Source: an uncultured Clostridia bacterium (GTDB lineage: Bacteria; Bacillota; Clostridia; Christensenellales; Aristaeellaceae). From it: DNA of 64,000 bases. Both the position numbers and the translations under genes were made by a program. The notes beneath the pieces were generated by a model. That model did no database searches. It was not told the DNA's origin and saw nothing but the letters and a program-made list of their open reading frames with translations. Location: assembly GCA_934663595.1 (NCBI GenBank), contig CAKUKM010000007.1, forward strand, positions 19,006-83,005. Reading direction: 5' to 3'. This document shows positions 31,908-39,578 of the stretch, one piece after another (position 1 is the stretch's first letter; every line of letters starts with the position of its first letter).

Positions 31908-33293
31908 ATGGAAGGTTTACGGAAGATGTTCGGCACGCAGGATATGACGGTGGGCAAGCCGCTGTCCAATCTCGCGTCATTCTCGATCCCGCTGCTGATC
32001 GGCAATTTCGCCCAGCAGATGTACAACACGGTCGATTCGATCGTGGTCGGCAAATACGTCGGCGATAATGCGCTGGCGGCGGTCGGCGCGAGCGGCCCGA
32101 TTCTGAATCTGCTGATTCTGCTGTTCGTCGGCATTTCGACGGGCGCGGGCATCATGGTGGCGCAGTATTACGGCGCAAAGAAGCAGGAGGAGCTCTCCAA
32201 GACCATCGGCTCGTGCATGACGCTGATTCTGGTTTCCAGCGCGATCGTAATGCTGGTGGGCCCGCTGATTGCGCGGCCGCTGATTACGCTGCTCGGCACG
32301 CCCGATACCGTGGCGGGTATGGCGGTGGACTATCTGGTGATCATCTTTTTGGGCATTCTCGGCGGCGGCGCATACAATATCATCTCGGGCATCCTGCGCG
32401 GCATGGGCGATTCGTTCTATCCGCTGGTGTTCCTGGTTGTCGCGTGTCTGCTGAATATCGCGCTGGATCTTCTGTTCGTGTGCAAATTCCGAATGGGCGT
32501 TCCGGGCGTCGCGTGGGCCACGATCATCGCGCAGATGGTCTCGGGCGCGCTGTGCGTAATTCGCCTGCTGCGCATGAAGGATACCGTTCGAATCACAAAA
32601 AAATCGCTGATTCCCGATCGATTGCTCACGGCGGAAATCGTGCGCCTCGGCCTGCCGTCCGGCCTTACGCAGGCGGTGTTCTCGATGGCCTCGATCGTGG
32701 TGCAGCGGCTCACGAACAGCTTCGGCGAGCTGATCATGGCGGTGTCGGTCGTGGTCATGCGCGTGGACGGCTTTGCAATGCTGCCCAATTTCACGTTCGG
32801 CATCGCGCTGACCACGTTCGTCGGCCAGAATGTCGGCGCGGGCAGAATGGATCGCGTCCACGAGGGCGTGCGCTCCGGTTTGCGCGCGGGCCTCGCCATT
32901 GCGGCGGCACTGGTGGCGCTGATTCTGCTGGGCGGCCGGCCGCTGATGGGGCTGTTTACCGAAACGCAGGCGGTCGTGGACACGAGCATGCACATGATGA
33001 AGATCCTGTCCGTGGGCTATATCGCCATGGCGATTACGCAGAGCCTGTCGGGCGTCATGCGCGGCGCGGGCGATACGGTCACGCCCATGTGGATTTCGTT
33101 GGTCACGACGGTCGTGATTCGCATGCCGCTTGCCTACCTGATCGCCTATCTCACGCGCTCCGAAGCGCAGCCGAACGGCACGCCGGACGCGCTGTTCATC
33201 TCGCTGCTGGTCGCCTGGATCTCCGGCGCGGTAATCACCAGCATCTTCTACAAGCGGGGCAAATGGAAAAAGAAGAGCGTGATGGTGGAATAA
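31908..33293 (+). CDS. MATE-family multidrug exporter
   Basis: A 461-residue inner-membrane antiporter with twelve expected spans. Characteristic segments are PLLIGNFAQQMYNTVDSIVVGKYVGDNALAAVGAS at the start, FVGISTGAGIMVAQYYGAKKQEEL, GGGAYNIISGILRGMGDSFYPLVF, then in the second half GLPSGLTQAVFSMASIVVQRL and FVGQNVGAGRMDRV. Members export cationic compounds in exchange for Na+ or H+; the natural substrate cannot be predicted. ATG 31908 has AGAGAGG about 9 nt upstream. It is divergent from the Gfo/Idh gene and shares its -35 element. Confidence 0.93.
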   Translation: MEGLRKMFGTQDMTVGKPLSNLASFSIPLLIGNFAQQMYNTVDSIVVGKYVGDNALAAVGASGPILNLLILLFVGISTGAGIMVAQYYGAKKQEELSKTIGSCMTLILVSSAIVMLVGPLIARPLITLLGTPDTVAGMAVDYLVIIFLGILGGGAYNIISGILRGMGDSFYPLVFLVVACLLNIALDLLFVCKFRMGVPGVAWATIIAQMVSGALCVIRLLRMKDTVRITKKSLIPDRLLTAEIVRLGLPSGLTQAVFSMASIVVQRLTNSFGELIMAVSVVVMRVDGFAMLPNFTFGIALTTFVGQNVGAGRMDRVHEGVRSGLRAGLAIAAALVALILLGGRPLMGLFTETQAVVDTSMHMMKILSVGYIAMAITQSLSGVMRGAGDTVTPMWISLVTTVVIRMPLAYLIAYLTRSEAQPNGTPDALFISLLVAWISGAVITSIFYKRGKWKKKSVMVE

Positions 33294-33318
33294 AAAGAGA
33301 GAAAAAAGGGCCTTGCCC

Positions 33319-33378
33319 TATCCGGTTGCGAACCACAAAAAAGCTTCGTTCTTATCCAATTACGAACAACAAAAAAGC
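33319..33378 (+). repeat. Two direct 26-bp repeats
   Basis: 33319-33344 and 33353-33378 are imperfect copies beginning TATCC and ending ACAAAAAAGC, separated by 8 bp. They lie between the MATE gene and two hairpins. Read leftward, each copy contributes a TTTTTT run. Confidence 0.7.
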
Positions 33379-33380
33379 AA

Positions 33381-33478
33381 GCAAATCGAGCCGCTTCCCG
33401 GCTCGATTTGCGTCATAATGGGAACAAAGGAACCGCCCGGAACAAGGAAGAAATCGGGTCGCTTCCCGACCCGATTTC
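33381..33478 (-). terminator. Tandem look-alike hairpins
   Basis: Two hairpins, 33381-33411 and 33450-33478, have related arms (CAAATCGAGCCG and GAAATCGGGTCG) and the identical loop CTTCC. Read leftward, the first is followed by TTGCTTTTTTG. They probably end the leftward GntR operon, and in part the MATE transcript. Confidence 0.65.
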
Positions 33479-33485
33479 GATACGA

Positions 33486-34160
33486 TCAAACGTGGTAACA
33501 ATTAAAAAGATGGTGGCGCATTTGGGTGTAGGCTAGGTCGGCGTCGCCGGAGGCTACCGCCTTGGCGATCTGGAGATGATCCTCCGTGCTCTGCGCGTAA
33601 TCGTGCATCGTCGGAAAGCCCATCAGCCGCATGTTGCGCAGCTGCTTGGCCGAGGACGTGTAAAAGCTCAGGAGTACGCGATTGCGCGCCATCCGCGCCA
33701 GCTCCAGATGAAAGCTGAAACCGACGTTGATCTGCGTGGTCCGGTCCTCAATGCCGCGCATCCGCTCCACGATTTCAAATAGCCGATTGACCTCTTCAGG
33801 GGTCGCATTGCGCGCCGCCATCGCCGCCAGCTGCGGCTCGAGCACATATCGCGCCTGAACCAGCTCGGATAAAGCGTCCGGATGCGCCATGATCGCCGAA
33901 AGCGCCTGCGCCTCCAGAATTACGTTCGCGCGATCGGACACAAAAGTGCCCGAACCGTTTACCGGGCGCAAAAGGCCCAGAATCGTAAGACTCCGTATCG
34001 CGCCGCGAATCGTGTTCCGGCTCACGTCAAACCGCGCGGCCAGCTGCTGTTCCGACGGCATGCGCGCGCCGGCCGGATATTCCTCGGAGCGGATCATCTC
34101 CATGATCCGCTCCGATACGTCCTCGTAGAGCTTGGTGCGGCTGATCTGATCCGCACTCAT
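33486..34160 (-). CDS. GntR-family regulator (FadR subfamily)
   Basis: A 224-residue transcriptional regulator. The winged helix-turn-helix spans about residues 10-76: KLYEDVSERIMEMI, PSEQQLAARFDVSRNTIRGAIRSLTILGLL, NGSGTFVSD. The C-terminal all-helical FCD domain binds small acids with a metal; candidate ligand segments are FHLELARMARN and STEDHLQIAKAV. FadR-type regulators usually control sugar-acid or amino-acid catabolism. Its start overlaps the stop of the ornithine-cyclodeaminase-like gene (ATGA), so it is the last gene of a three-gene leftward operon and probably regulates it. Confidence 0.9.
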   Translation of the reverse strand: MSADQISRTKLYEDVSERIMEMIRSEEYPAGARMPSEQQLAARFDVSRNTIRGAIRSLTILGLLRPVNGSGTFVSDRANVILEAQALSAIMAHPDALSELVQARYVLEPQLAAMAARNATPEEVNRLFEIVERMRGIEDRTTQINVGFSFHLELARMARNRVLLSFYTSSAKQLRNMRLMGFPTMHDYAQSTEDHLQIAKAVASGDADLAYTQMRHHLFNCYHV

Positions 34161-35143
34161 CGCGCCATGTCGAAGAGCGCCGGCGCTTCGCCCGCCGCCT
34201 TCAGCTTTTCCAGAAGCAGCCCGCCGACCGCCACATCCAGCATGCCGGTGCCGATAATCTGCGCGTAAATGTAATCGTCCGGGTTCACGCGCGCCGGCTG
34301 CTTGCCCGCCAATACGTCCGGAATCACAATGTCAAACGATTCGGCCGTGATTTCGCCCATCTCCGCGAGCTCCTTGACGTTGCCGCGGTGCAGCGACTGG
34401 CCCACATGATCGGTCGCAATGCGATCGGCTTTGCGCACGCAGTCGAAGCTCGTCTCGCGGAACGAACCCATCGTCATCACCAGCGTGCCCTTCTGAATCC
34501 AGTCGTATTCCACCAGATTCGCGTTCGCGTTCGTGACCGTGATGATTACGTTCGCGCCGCGGCAGGCCGCTTCGTTCGACGCGCACTTCACGAACCGAAA
34601 GCCCGCGTCCGGGAAGCGCTGAATGAATCGATCCATCGCCGCATCCGAAATGTCGCTCAGGCGCACCTCCTTGAGCGGCAGCACCTTGCTCATGCACAGC
34701 AGACTCATATAGCCCTGAAGGCCCGTGCCGATGATGGTCACGACGTCCGTCGACGACGCGAGCAGCTTTGCCATGATCGCCGGCTGCGCGCCGGTGCGCA
34801 AATCGTTGATCCAGTTTCCGCTGATCACCGCGCGCAGCACGCCCGTGCGCGAATCGGTAATCATCAGGTTCGCCATAATGTACGGAAGGCCCAGCGCGCG
34901 GTTTGCGTCGTAGCCGCCGACGAGCTTGATTCCGGCCACGTCCATCGGCTGAATGTAGGCGGGCATGGCGTTGAACCAGCCGCCGATTCCCTGGCTGGTC
35001 AGGTCGGTGGTGATCTTGTTCGGCATCACGACCTTGCCCTCGCCGTACCAGCGCCAGGTTTTTTCCACGCAATCAATGACGTCCTCCGGCGTGAGATACT
35101 TTTTCGCGAGCTCCTCGCCGATGATCATCGCTTTCTGTTCCAT
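34157..35143 (-). CDS. Ornithine cyclodeaminase/mu-crystallin family protein
   Basis: A 328-residue NAD(P)-binding enzyme. ATG 35143 is preferred because GAGGG lies 7 nt upstream; the ATG at 35149 is almost adjacent. Visible parts are PNKITTDLTSQGIGGWFNAMPAYI, MDVAGIKLVGGYDANRALGLPYIMANLMITDSRTG, and a Rossmann segment VVTIIGTGLQGYMSLL (GxGxxG). Family members include ornithine cyclodeaminase, alanine dehydrogenase of archaea, and imine or ketimine reductases. The exact reaction is not determined. It lies between a Gfo/Idh-like gene and a FadR-type regulator with a 10-bp gap and a 4-bp overlap, which suggests one pathway for an amino or imino acid, or an amino sugar derivative. Confidence 0.87.
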   Translation of the reverse strand: MEQKAMIIGEELAKKYLTPEDVIDCVEKTWRWYGEGKVVMPNKITTDLTSQGIGGWFNAMPAYIQPMDVAGIKLVGGYDANRALGLPYIMANLMITDSRTGVLRAVISGNWINDLRTGAQPAIMAKLLASSTDVVTIIGTGLQGYMSLLCMSKVLPLKEVRLSDISDAAMDRFIQRFPDAGFRFVKCASNEAACRGANVIITVTNANANLVEYDWIQKGTLVMTMGSFRETSFDCVRKADRIATDHVGQSLHRGNVKELAEMGEITAESFDIVIPDVLAGKQPARVNPDDYIYAQIIGTGMLDVAVGGLLLEKLKAAGEAPALFDMAR

Positions 35144-35153
35144 ATGCATTCCC

Positions 35154-36323
35154 TCATTTCTGAATCGGCAGCGCGCAGGGCAGCGTCACGTTTCCATCCG
35201 CATCCGGGAACGGGGAGAGATCGTCGGCGCGAAGCGGCTCGCGCTGCGCGGGATCGCGGAAGTCCGGAATGCGATAGGGCTTGCCGTTTTCCAGGCAGCT
35301 GCGCCAGCCGAGAATGCCCGCCGCCGACATCGCCACGGCGCGATAGACATTGAAGAACGGCTCTTCCTCGCCCTTCAGGCAATTTGCAAAATGCGTCGCG
35401 ACGAAATAGTCGCCGCCGCCGTGGCCCGCGCCGTTGGCCGGCTCCGGAACGTTCGGCGCATAGAGCTGGCTTGCGGATTTGCCCTCCGGAATCAGCCACG
35501 GCTGATAGGTGAGGTACACGTTCTCGCCGGCCGCACGTCCGGTTTCCGCCGAGCCGTTTTCGCCCACGATGCGATAGCCCGAGCGCGAGCCCATCGCGGT
35601 GCAGCCGGTGAAGCGGAAGAGCGCGCCGTCGTCGGTGATGCAGGTCATCATGCCGATCGCGTCGTAATTGTGGCGCACGTCGTTGTATTGATAGAGCACG
35701 TCGGAATGCACGGCATAGGCGCTGACCGAAACGGGCATTTCGCCGGTCGCGTACATCAGCGGGCCCAGCGCGTGGGTGCAGTAATACGTGCGCGGCATGT
35801 AGGCGCGCCAGTGATATTTGCCGGGCGTGAGCGCGATCAGATCCTCGCGCGTCGCGGTGTGGTTGTATTCGCCCTCGGCATACAGTATCCGGCCGAGCGA
35901 TCCGCCCTGGACCAGATTCGTGATCTCGCGCATCGGGCGGGAGAACGGGTAATTCTCCGCCAGCATGTATTTGCGGCCCGTGCGCTCGACCGCCTCGACC
36001 AGCTCCACGCATTCGCGCAGCGTGATCGCCGCGGTGCATTCGCTCAATACGTCGATGCCGCGCTCCATCGCCTGAATCGCGGCGGGCGCGTGCTCGCAGA
36101 AGTAATTGCAGAGCACCACCGCGTCGATTCCGCTCTGAAGGAGCTCGTCGTAGGTTTTGCACACCTGAATTTGAGATCCGCAGTGCTTGACCGCATCCGC
36201 GACGCGCGCTTCATCCGAATCGCAGACCGCCCAGATTTCCGTGTCCGGAAGCGCGTGGAACTGGCGAACGTATTCCATGCCGCGCCAGAGACCGAAAACG
36301 CCGATTTTAAGCTTGCCCATCAT
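35154..36323 (-). CDS. Gfo/Idh/MocA-like protein with altered active site
   Basis: A 389-residue member of the Gfo/Idh family, first gene of the operon. AAAGGAG lies 6 nt before the first of two ATGs. The N-terminal fold reads LKIGVFGLWRGMEYVRQF, departing from the usual GxGxxG. The position of the E-K-P motif reads LSECTAAIT, lacking the catalytic Lys. The C-terminal domain shows YMPRTYYCTHALGPLMYATG, where the Cys-Thr-His could keep the substrate His. It may bind the nucleotide poorly or act as a hydratase, hydrolase or regulatory relative, as some members have lost oxidoreductase activity. That is inference from missing residues. Confidence 0.82.
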   Translation of the reverse strand: MMGKLKIGVFGLWRGMEYVRQFHALPDTEIWAVCDSDEARVADAVKHCGSQIQVCKTYDELLQSGIDAVVLCNYFCEHAPAAIQAMERGIDVLSECTAAITLRECVELVEAVERTGRKYMLAENYPFSRPMREITNLVQGGSLGRILYAEGEYNHTATREDLIALTPGKYHWRAYMPRTYYCTHALGPLMYATGEMPVSVSAYAVHSDVLYQYNDVRHNYDAIGMMTCITDDGALFRFTGCTAMGSRSGYRIVGENGSAETGRAAGENVYLTYQPWLIPEGKSASQLYAPNVPEPANGAGHGGGDYFVATHFANCLKGEEEPFFNVYRAVAMSAAGILGWRSCLENGKPYRIPDFRDPAQREPLRADDLSPFPDADGNVTLPCALPIQK

Positions 36324-36390
36324 TCATTTCTCCTTTGCCATAGTTTTTGTTATCATTGTCATGCGCTTTGCATTTGTTTTTCCTGATGCC

Positions 36391-36419
36391 AGTATAGCAG
36401 ATTCCCGGGCGCAATTCAA
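36391..36419 (-). promoter_or_regulatory. Promoter of the Gfo/Idh-OCD-GntR operon
   Basis: On the minus strand TTGAAT, 17-bp spacer, TATACT, about 70 bp before the first gene. Confidence 0.7.
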
Positions 36420-36444
36420 TGTCTTTTTGGGTACAGCTTGGGTC

Positions 36445-36473
36445 TTGAGCTGAGAAGGAATGTATGGTATAAT
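36445..36473 (+). promoter_or_regulatory. Promoter of the DUF1622-PfkB-prmA operon
   Basis: TTGAGC, 17-bp spacer, TATAAT, with an upstream TG giving the extended -10 TGGTATAAT. Confidence 0.75.
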
Positions 36474-36513
36474 TAGAGCCTGAAATGCATACATGGGAAG
36501 GGGCGCTGCGCAC

Positions 36514-36855
36514 ATGTTCGAGGCGGTCGAAGGGGTATTCAAACAGGTGATTCGCTATAGCACGCTGCTGATGGAGGCGGCGGGCATGATCGTGATTCTG
36601 GTCACGGCCGTGACCTGCTTTATCGGCTTTTTCCGCCATAAGGAGGGGCTGCGCGTGCGTCTGGCGGAGGGCATTTCGCTGGCGCTGCTGTTCAAGATGG
36701 GCGGCGAGGTGCTGCGCACCGTGATCGTGCATACGTGGGACGAGCTCGCGATTCTGGCGGCGATCATCGTAATTCGCGGATTGCTTACGTTCCTTTTGAG
36801 CTGGGAGATCCGCAGCGAGAAGGCCGAGCAGAAGCGGGAGGCAATCGGTGAATGA
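36514..36855 (+). CDS. DUF1622 membrane protein
   Basis: A 113-residue protein with three hydrophobic spans: YSTLLMEAAGMIVILVTAVTCFIGF, a short amphipathic stretch (GISLALLFKMGGEVLRTVIV), and ELAILAAIIVIRGLLTFLLSWEI. It ends in a charged tail with KAEQKRE, which matches the small DUF1622 family of unknown function. ATG 36514 is used; AAGGGG lies upstream, whereas the ORF start at 36493 precedes it. It overlaps the next gene by 8 nt, suggesting coupled translation with the PfkB kinase, although no functional link is known. Confidence 0.8.
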   Translation: MFEAVEGVFKQVIRYSTLLMEAAGMIVILVTAVTCFIGFFRHKEGLRVRLAEGISLALLFKMGGEVLRTVIVHTWDELAILAAIIVIRGLLTFLLSWEIRSEKAEQKREAIGE

Positions 36856-37798
36856 GATCCTGATTCTCGGCGCGGCGATCGGCGACGTGCTGGTGTATCC
36901 GGCGCGCGCGGAGATGATGAATCGCCCGTCCAGCGCGGCGCGCGTGCGCGTTTCCACCGGCGGCGACGCGCTGAATGAATCGACGGTGCTCGCGCGGCTG
37001 GGCCATGCGCCGGCGCTGGGAACGGTGCTCGGCGCGGACGACATGGCGAAGCTGATCGAGGCGCACTGCGCGCGCGAGGGCGTTCGCCTGATCGCGCGGG
37101 TAAATCCCGAAATCGATACGGGCGTCAACGTGGTGCTGGTGGAGGAAAGCGGCGAGCGGCGGTTCATCACCAATCCGCAGGGCAGTCTGCGCCGCTTCTC
37201 GCTTACGGACGCGCGCGCCGTTTTGAATGATAACGCGTTTTCGGAATGCCGCATGCTGTGCCTGGCCAGCATGTTCGTCTCGCCCGAATTGTCGCTTGCC
37301 GATATGGAGGCGCTGTTTGCCCATGCGCGCGCGGCGGGAAAGATCGTCTGCGCGGACGCGACGCAGTGCAAAAACGGCGAAACGCTTGCGGATGCGGCGG
37401 GCGCGCTTTCGCAGCTCGATTATTTCTTTCCGAACGCGGAGGAAGCGCGGCTTCTGACCGGCGCGCAGGACGATCGGGAGGCGGCGCGGCTTTTGATCGG
37501 CGCGGGCGCGAAAAACGCGGTGATCAAGCGCGGCGGCGCGGGCTGCCTGATTGCCAATGCCGAGGGGCAAATCGCCGTTCCGGCCTATCGAACGAATTGC
37601 GTGGATACCACCGGCGCGGGAGACACGTTTTCCGCGGCGTTTCAGGCGGCGCTGCTCGAGGGGCGCGGAATTGCGGAATGCGGCGCGTTCGCGTGCGCGG
37701 CGGCGTCGATCTGCGTGGAAAATCTGAGCGCGACGGGCGAGAAGCTCGACCAGGACGAAATCGAGCGCCGCGCGCGGGCGATCCTAAATCAAATGTAA
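36848..37798 (+). CDS. PfkB-family carbohydrate kinase (ribokinase-like)
   Basis: A 316-residue cytoplasmic kinase with a GTG start behind GAGGCAATCG. The N-terminal motif is STGGDALNESTVLARLG (substrate Gly-Gly, residues 37-53). The C-terminal anion-hole motif is CVDTTGAGDTFSAAF (DTxGAGD), with Asp as catalytic base. Ribokinase, fructokinase and nucleoside kinases share these parts, so the sugar is not identified. It is co-transcribed with DUF1622 upstream and prmA 10 bp downstream, which makes it part of a housekeeping run rather than a sugar operon. Confidence 0.88.
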   Translation: MNEILILGAAIGDVLVYPARAEMMNRPSSAARVRVSTGGDALNESTVLARLGHAPALGTVLGADDMAKLIEAHCAREGVRLIARVNPEIDTGVNVVLVEESGERRFITNPQGSLRRFSLTDARAVLNDNAFSECRMLCLASMFVSPELSLADMEALFAHARAAGKIVCADATQCKNGETLADAAGALSQLDYFFPNAEEARLLTGAQDDREAARLLIGAGAKNAVIKRGGAGCLIANAEGQIAVPAYRTNCVDTTGAGDTFSAAFQAALLEGRGIAECGAFACAAASICVENLSATGEKLDQDEIERRARAILNQM

Positions 37799-37808
37799 GG
37801 AGAATACC

Positions 37809-38756
37809 ATGAACGATTGGATGCAGGTGAAGGTACTGACCACGACCGCGGGCGCGGATCTGGTTTCGGAAATACTGCTCGAGGCGGGCAGCGAGGGCAC
37901 GATGATCGAGGACAGAAACGACGTGTTCGAAAATCAGCGCCCCGAGGGACAGTGGGACATCATCGATACGGCGATTGCCGACCGCATCGGCGAGGACGTG
38001 AAGGTCACGGGCTATTATCCGATCGATGAAAATCGCGACCGCGTGCTTTCGAGCGTCGCGAGCGCGCTCGACCGGCTGCGCGCGCTTTCGCCGGATACCG
38101 ATCTGGGCAAGCTGGAAATTCAGGTGCAGGGCTTTGAAAACGAGGACTGGTCGGAGAGCTGGAAGAAGTCGTTTAAGCCGATTCATTTGGGCGAGCATAT
38201 CGTGATCTGCCCCGGCTGGCTGAATTATGAAAAGCAGCCCGGCGAAAAGGTGATCGAAATCGATCCCGGCATGGCGTTCGGCACCGGCACGCACGAAACG
38301 ACCGGCATGTGCGCGGCGCTGATCGAGAAATACGTTCAGCCCGGCCAGCGCGTGATCGACATCGGCACCGGCAGCGGCATTCTCGCAATCGTCGCGGCGC
38401 ATATGGGCGCGGGCGAGGTGCTCGCGACCGATCTGGACGCGGTGGCGGTGCGCGTGGCGGCGGAAAATGCGCATTTGAACGGCTTCGGCGAAAAGATCGA
38501 TTGCCGCTGCGGCGATTTGCTGGACGTGGTGGACGTGTCGGGCGACGTGGTCATCGCCAATATCATCGCGGACGTGATTCTGATGCTGGCGAAGCCCGTG
38601 CGCGAGCGGATTGTGCCCGGCGGCATTTTCATCTGCTCCGGCATCGCGATCGACCGGCGCGAGGACGTGCGCCGCGCGCTGCTGGAAAACGATTATGAAA
38701 TTCTCGACGAGCCCGTGAAGGGCGAATGGGCGGCGTTTGCCGCGAGGAAGCGCTGA
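37809..38756 (+). CDS. prmA: Ribosomal protein L11 methyltransferase
   Basis: A 315-residue cytoplasmic enzyme that trimethylates ribosomal protein L11 with S-adenosylmethionine. The N-terminal substrate domain includes WMQVKVLTTTAGADLVSEIL and EDWSESWKKSFKPIHLGEHIVICPGW. The SAM domain has IDPGMAFGTGTHETTGMC, RVIDIGTGSGILAIVAAHMGAGEVLATDLD and VVIANIIADVILML, whose N-I-I-A replaces the N-I-L-A catalytic-type motif. In many Firmicutes prmA sits between dnaJ and rsmE; here rsmE follows at once but dnaK/dnaJ are absent upstream. AAGGAG precedes the ATG. Confidence 0.95.
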   Translation: MNDWMQVKVLTTTAGADLVSEILLEAGSEGTMIEDRNDVFENQRPEGQWDIIDTAIADRIGEDVKVTGYYPIDENRDRVLSSVASALDRLRALSPDTDLGKLEIQVQGFENEDWSESWKKSFKPIHLGEHIVICPGWLNYEKQPGEKVIEIDPGMAFGTGTHETTGMCAALIEKYVQPGQRVIDIGTGSGILAIVAAHMGAGEVLATDLDAVAVRVAAENAHLNGFGEKIDCRCGDLLDVVDVSGDVVIANIIADVILMLAKPVRERIVPGGIFICSGIAIDRREDVRRALLENDYEILDEPVKGEWAAFAARKR

Positions 38757-38757
38757 A

Positions 38758-39492
38758 ATGGCCTCGTTCTATTTGAGCGAGCCGCGCGAGACGGGCGAAA
38801 TTGCGCTTCTGGCGGCGGAGGAAGGCAAGCACGTATTGAAGGTGCTGCGAATGGGCGTGGGCGACGAGCTCTGCGCGATCGACGGCTGCGGCGGCCGATT
38901 TGACGCGGAAATCGATTCGGTCGAGGGCGGTGAGGTGCGCGTAAGGCTCCTGAATCGCCTGCCGGACAACGAAGCCGCCGTTCGCATTACGCTCTATCAG
39001 GGCCTTCCGAAGGCGGATAAGCTCGATTTCATCGTTCAGAAATGCACCGAGCTGGGCGGCGCGCGCGTATGCCCGGTCAAAATGGAGCGCTCGATCGTGA
39101 AATCGGACGCGAAGGACGGAATCAAGCGCCGCGAACGGCTGGAAAAGATTGCGCGCGAGGCCACGAAGCAGTGCCGCCGCGCGTCCGCGCCGGAAATTGT
39201 CGAGCCGCTTTCATGGAAGCAGACGCTCGCGCGGCTGCGGGAGCACGAGCTGGTGCTCGTTCCCTGGGAGGACGCGCGCGGCGCGCGCATGAAGGACGTT
39301 GCCGAAAAGCGCCCGAATGTGCGCGATCTCGGAATTGTGATCGGCCCGGAGGGCGGCATGACCGAAGCCGAGGTGGACGCAATGCGGCAAATCGGCGCGC
39401 AGGCGATTACGCTGGGCCCGAGAATACTGCGCGCGGAAACCGCGGCGGTTGCGTCCGTCGCCATGGCGATGACGCTGTGGGGCGATCTGTAA
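38758..39492 (+). CDS. rsmE: 16S rRNA m3U1498 methyltransferase RsmE
   Basis: A 244-residue SPOUT-class methyltransferase. ATG 38758 comes 1 nt after the prmA stop and is preferred over the upstream in-frame ATG inside prmA. The N-terminal PUA-like domain starts FYLSEPRETGEIALLAAEEGKHVLKVLRM. The knot domain shows KADKLDFIVQKCTELGG, EATKQCRRASAPEI, LGIVIGPEGGMTEAEV and ITLGPRILRAETA, the SAM-binding knot with the typical GPEGG and LGxRILRxETA. It modifies U1498 in the ribosome P-site region. Tight spacing shows an operon with prmA. Confidence 0.95.
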   Translation: MASFYLSEPRETGEIALLAAEEGKHVLKVLRMGVGDELCAIDGCGGRFDAEIDSVEGGEVRVRLLNRLPDNEAAVRITLYQGLPKADKLDFIVQKCTELGGARVCPVKMERSIVKSDAKDGIKRRERLEKIAREATKQCRRASAPEIVEPLSWKQTLARLREHELVLVPWEDARGARMKDVAEKRPNVRDLGIVIGPEGGMTEAEVDAMRQIGAQAITLGPRILRAETAAVASVAMAMTLWGDL

Positions 39493-39578
39493 TTGCAAAG
39501 GATACCGGAATCGCGAGCGCGTTTCATTGCGGCGATTGTCGCGCCGCGGGGGAAAGCGAATTATAAAGAGGAGTAATT

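Noticed and set aside
33294..33485. Insertion sequence remnant
   Set aside because: No transposase fragment and no flanking target duplication seen. The hairpins and repeats are better explained as terminators.
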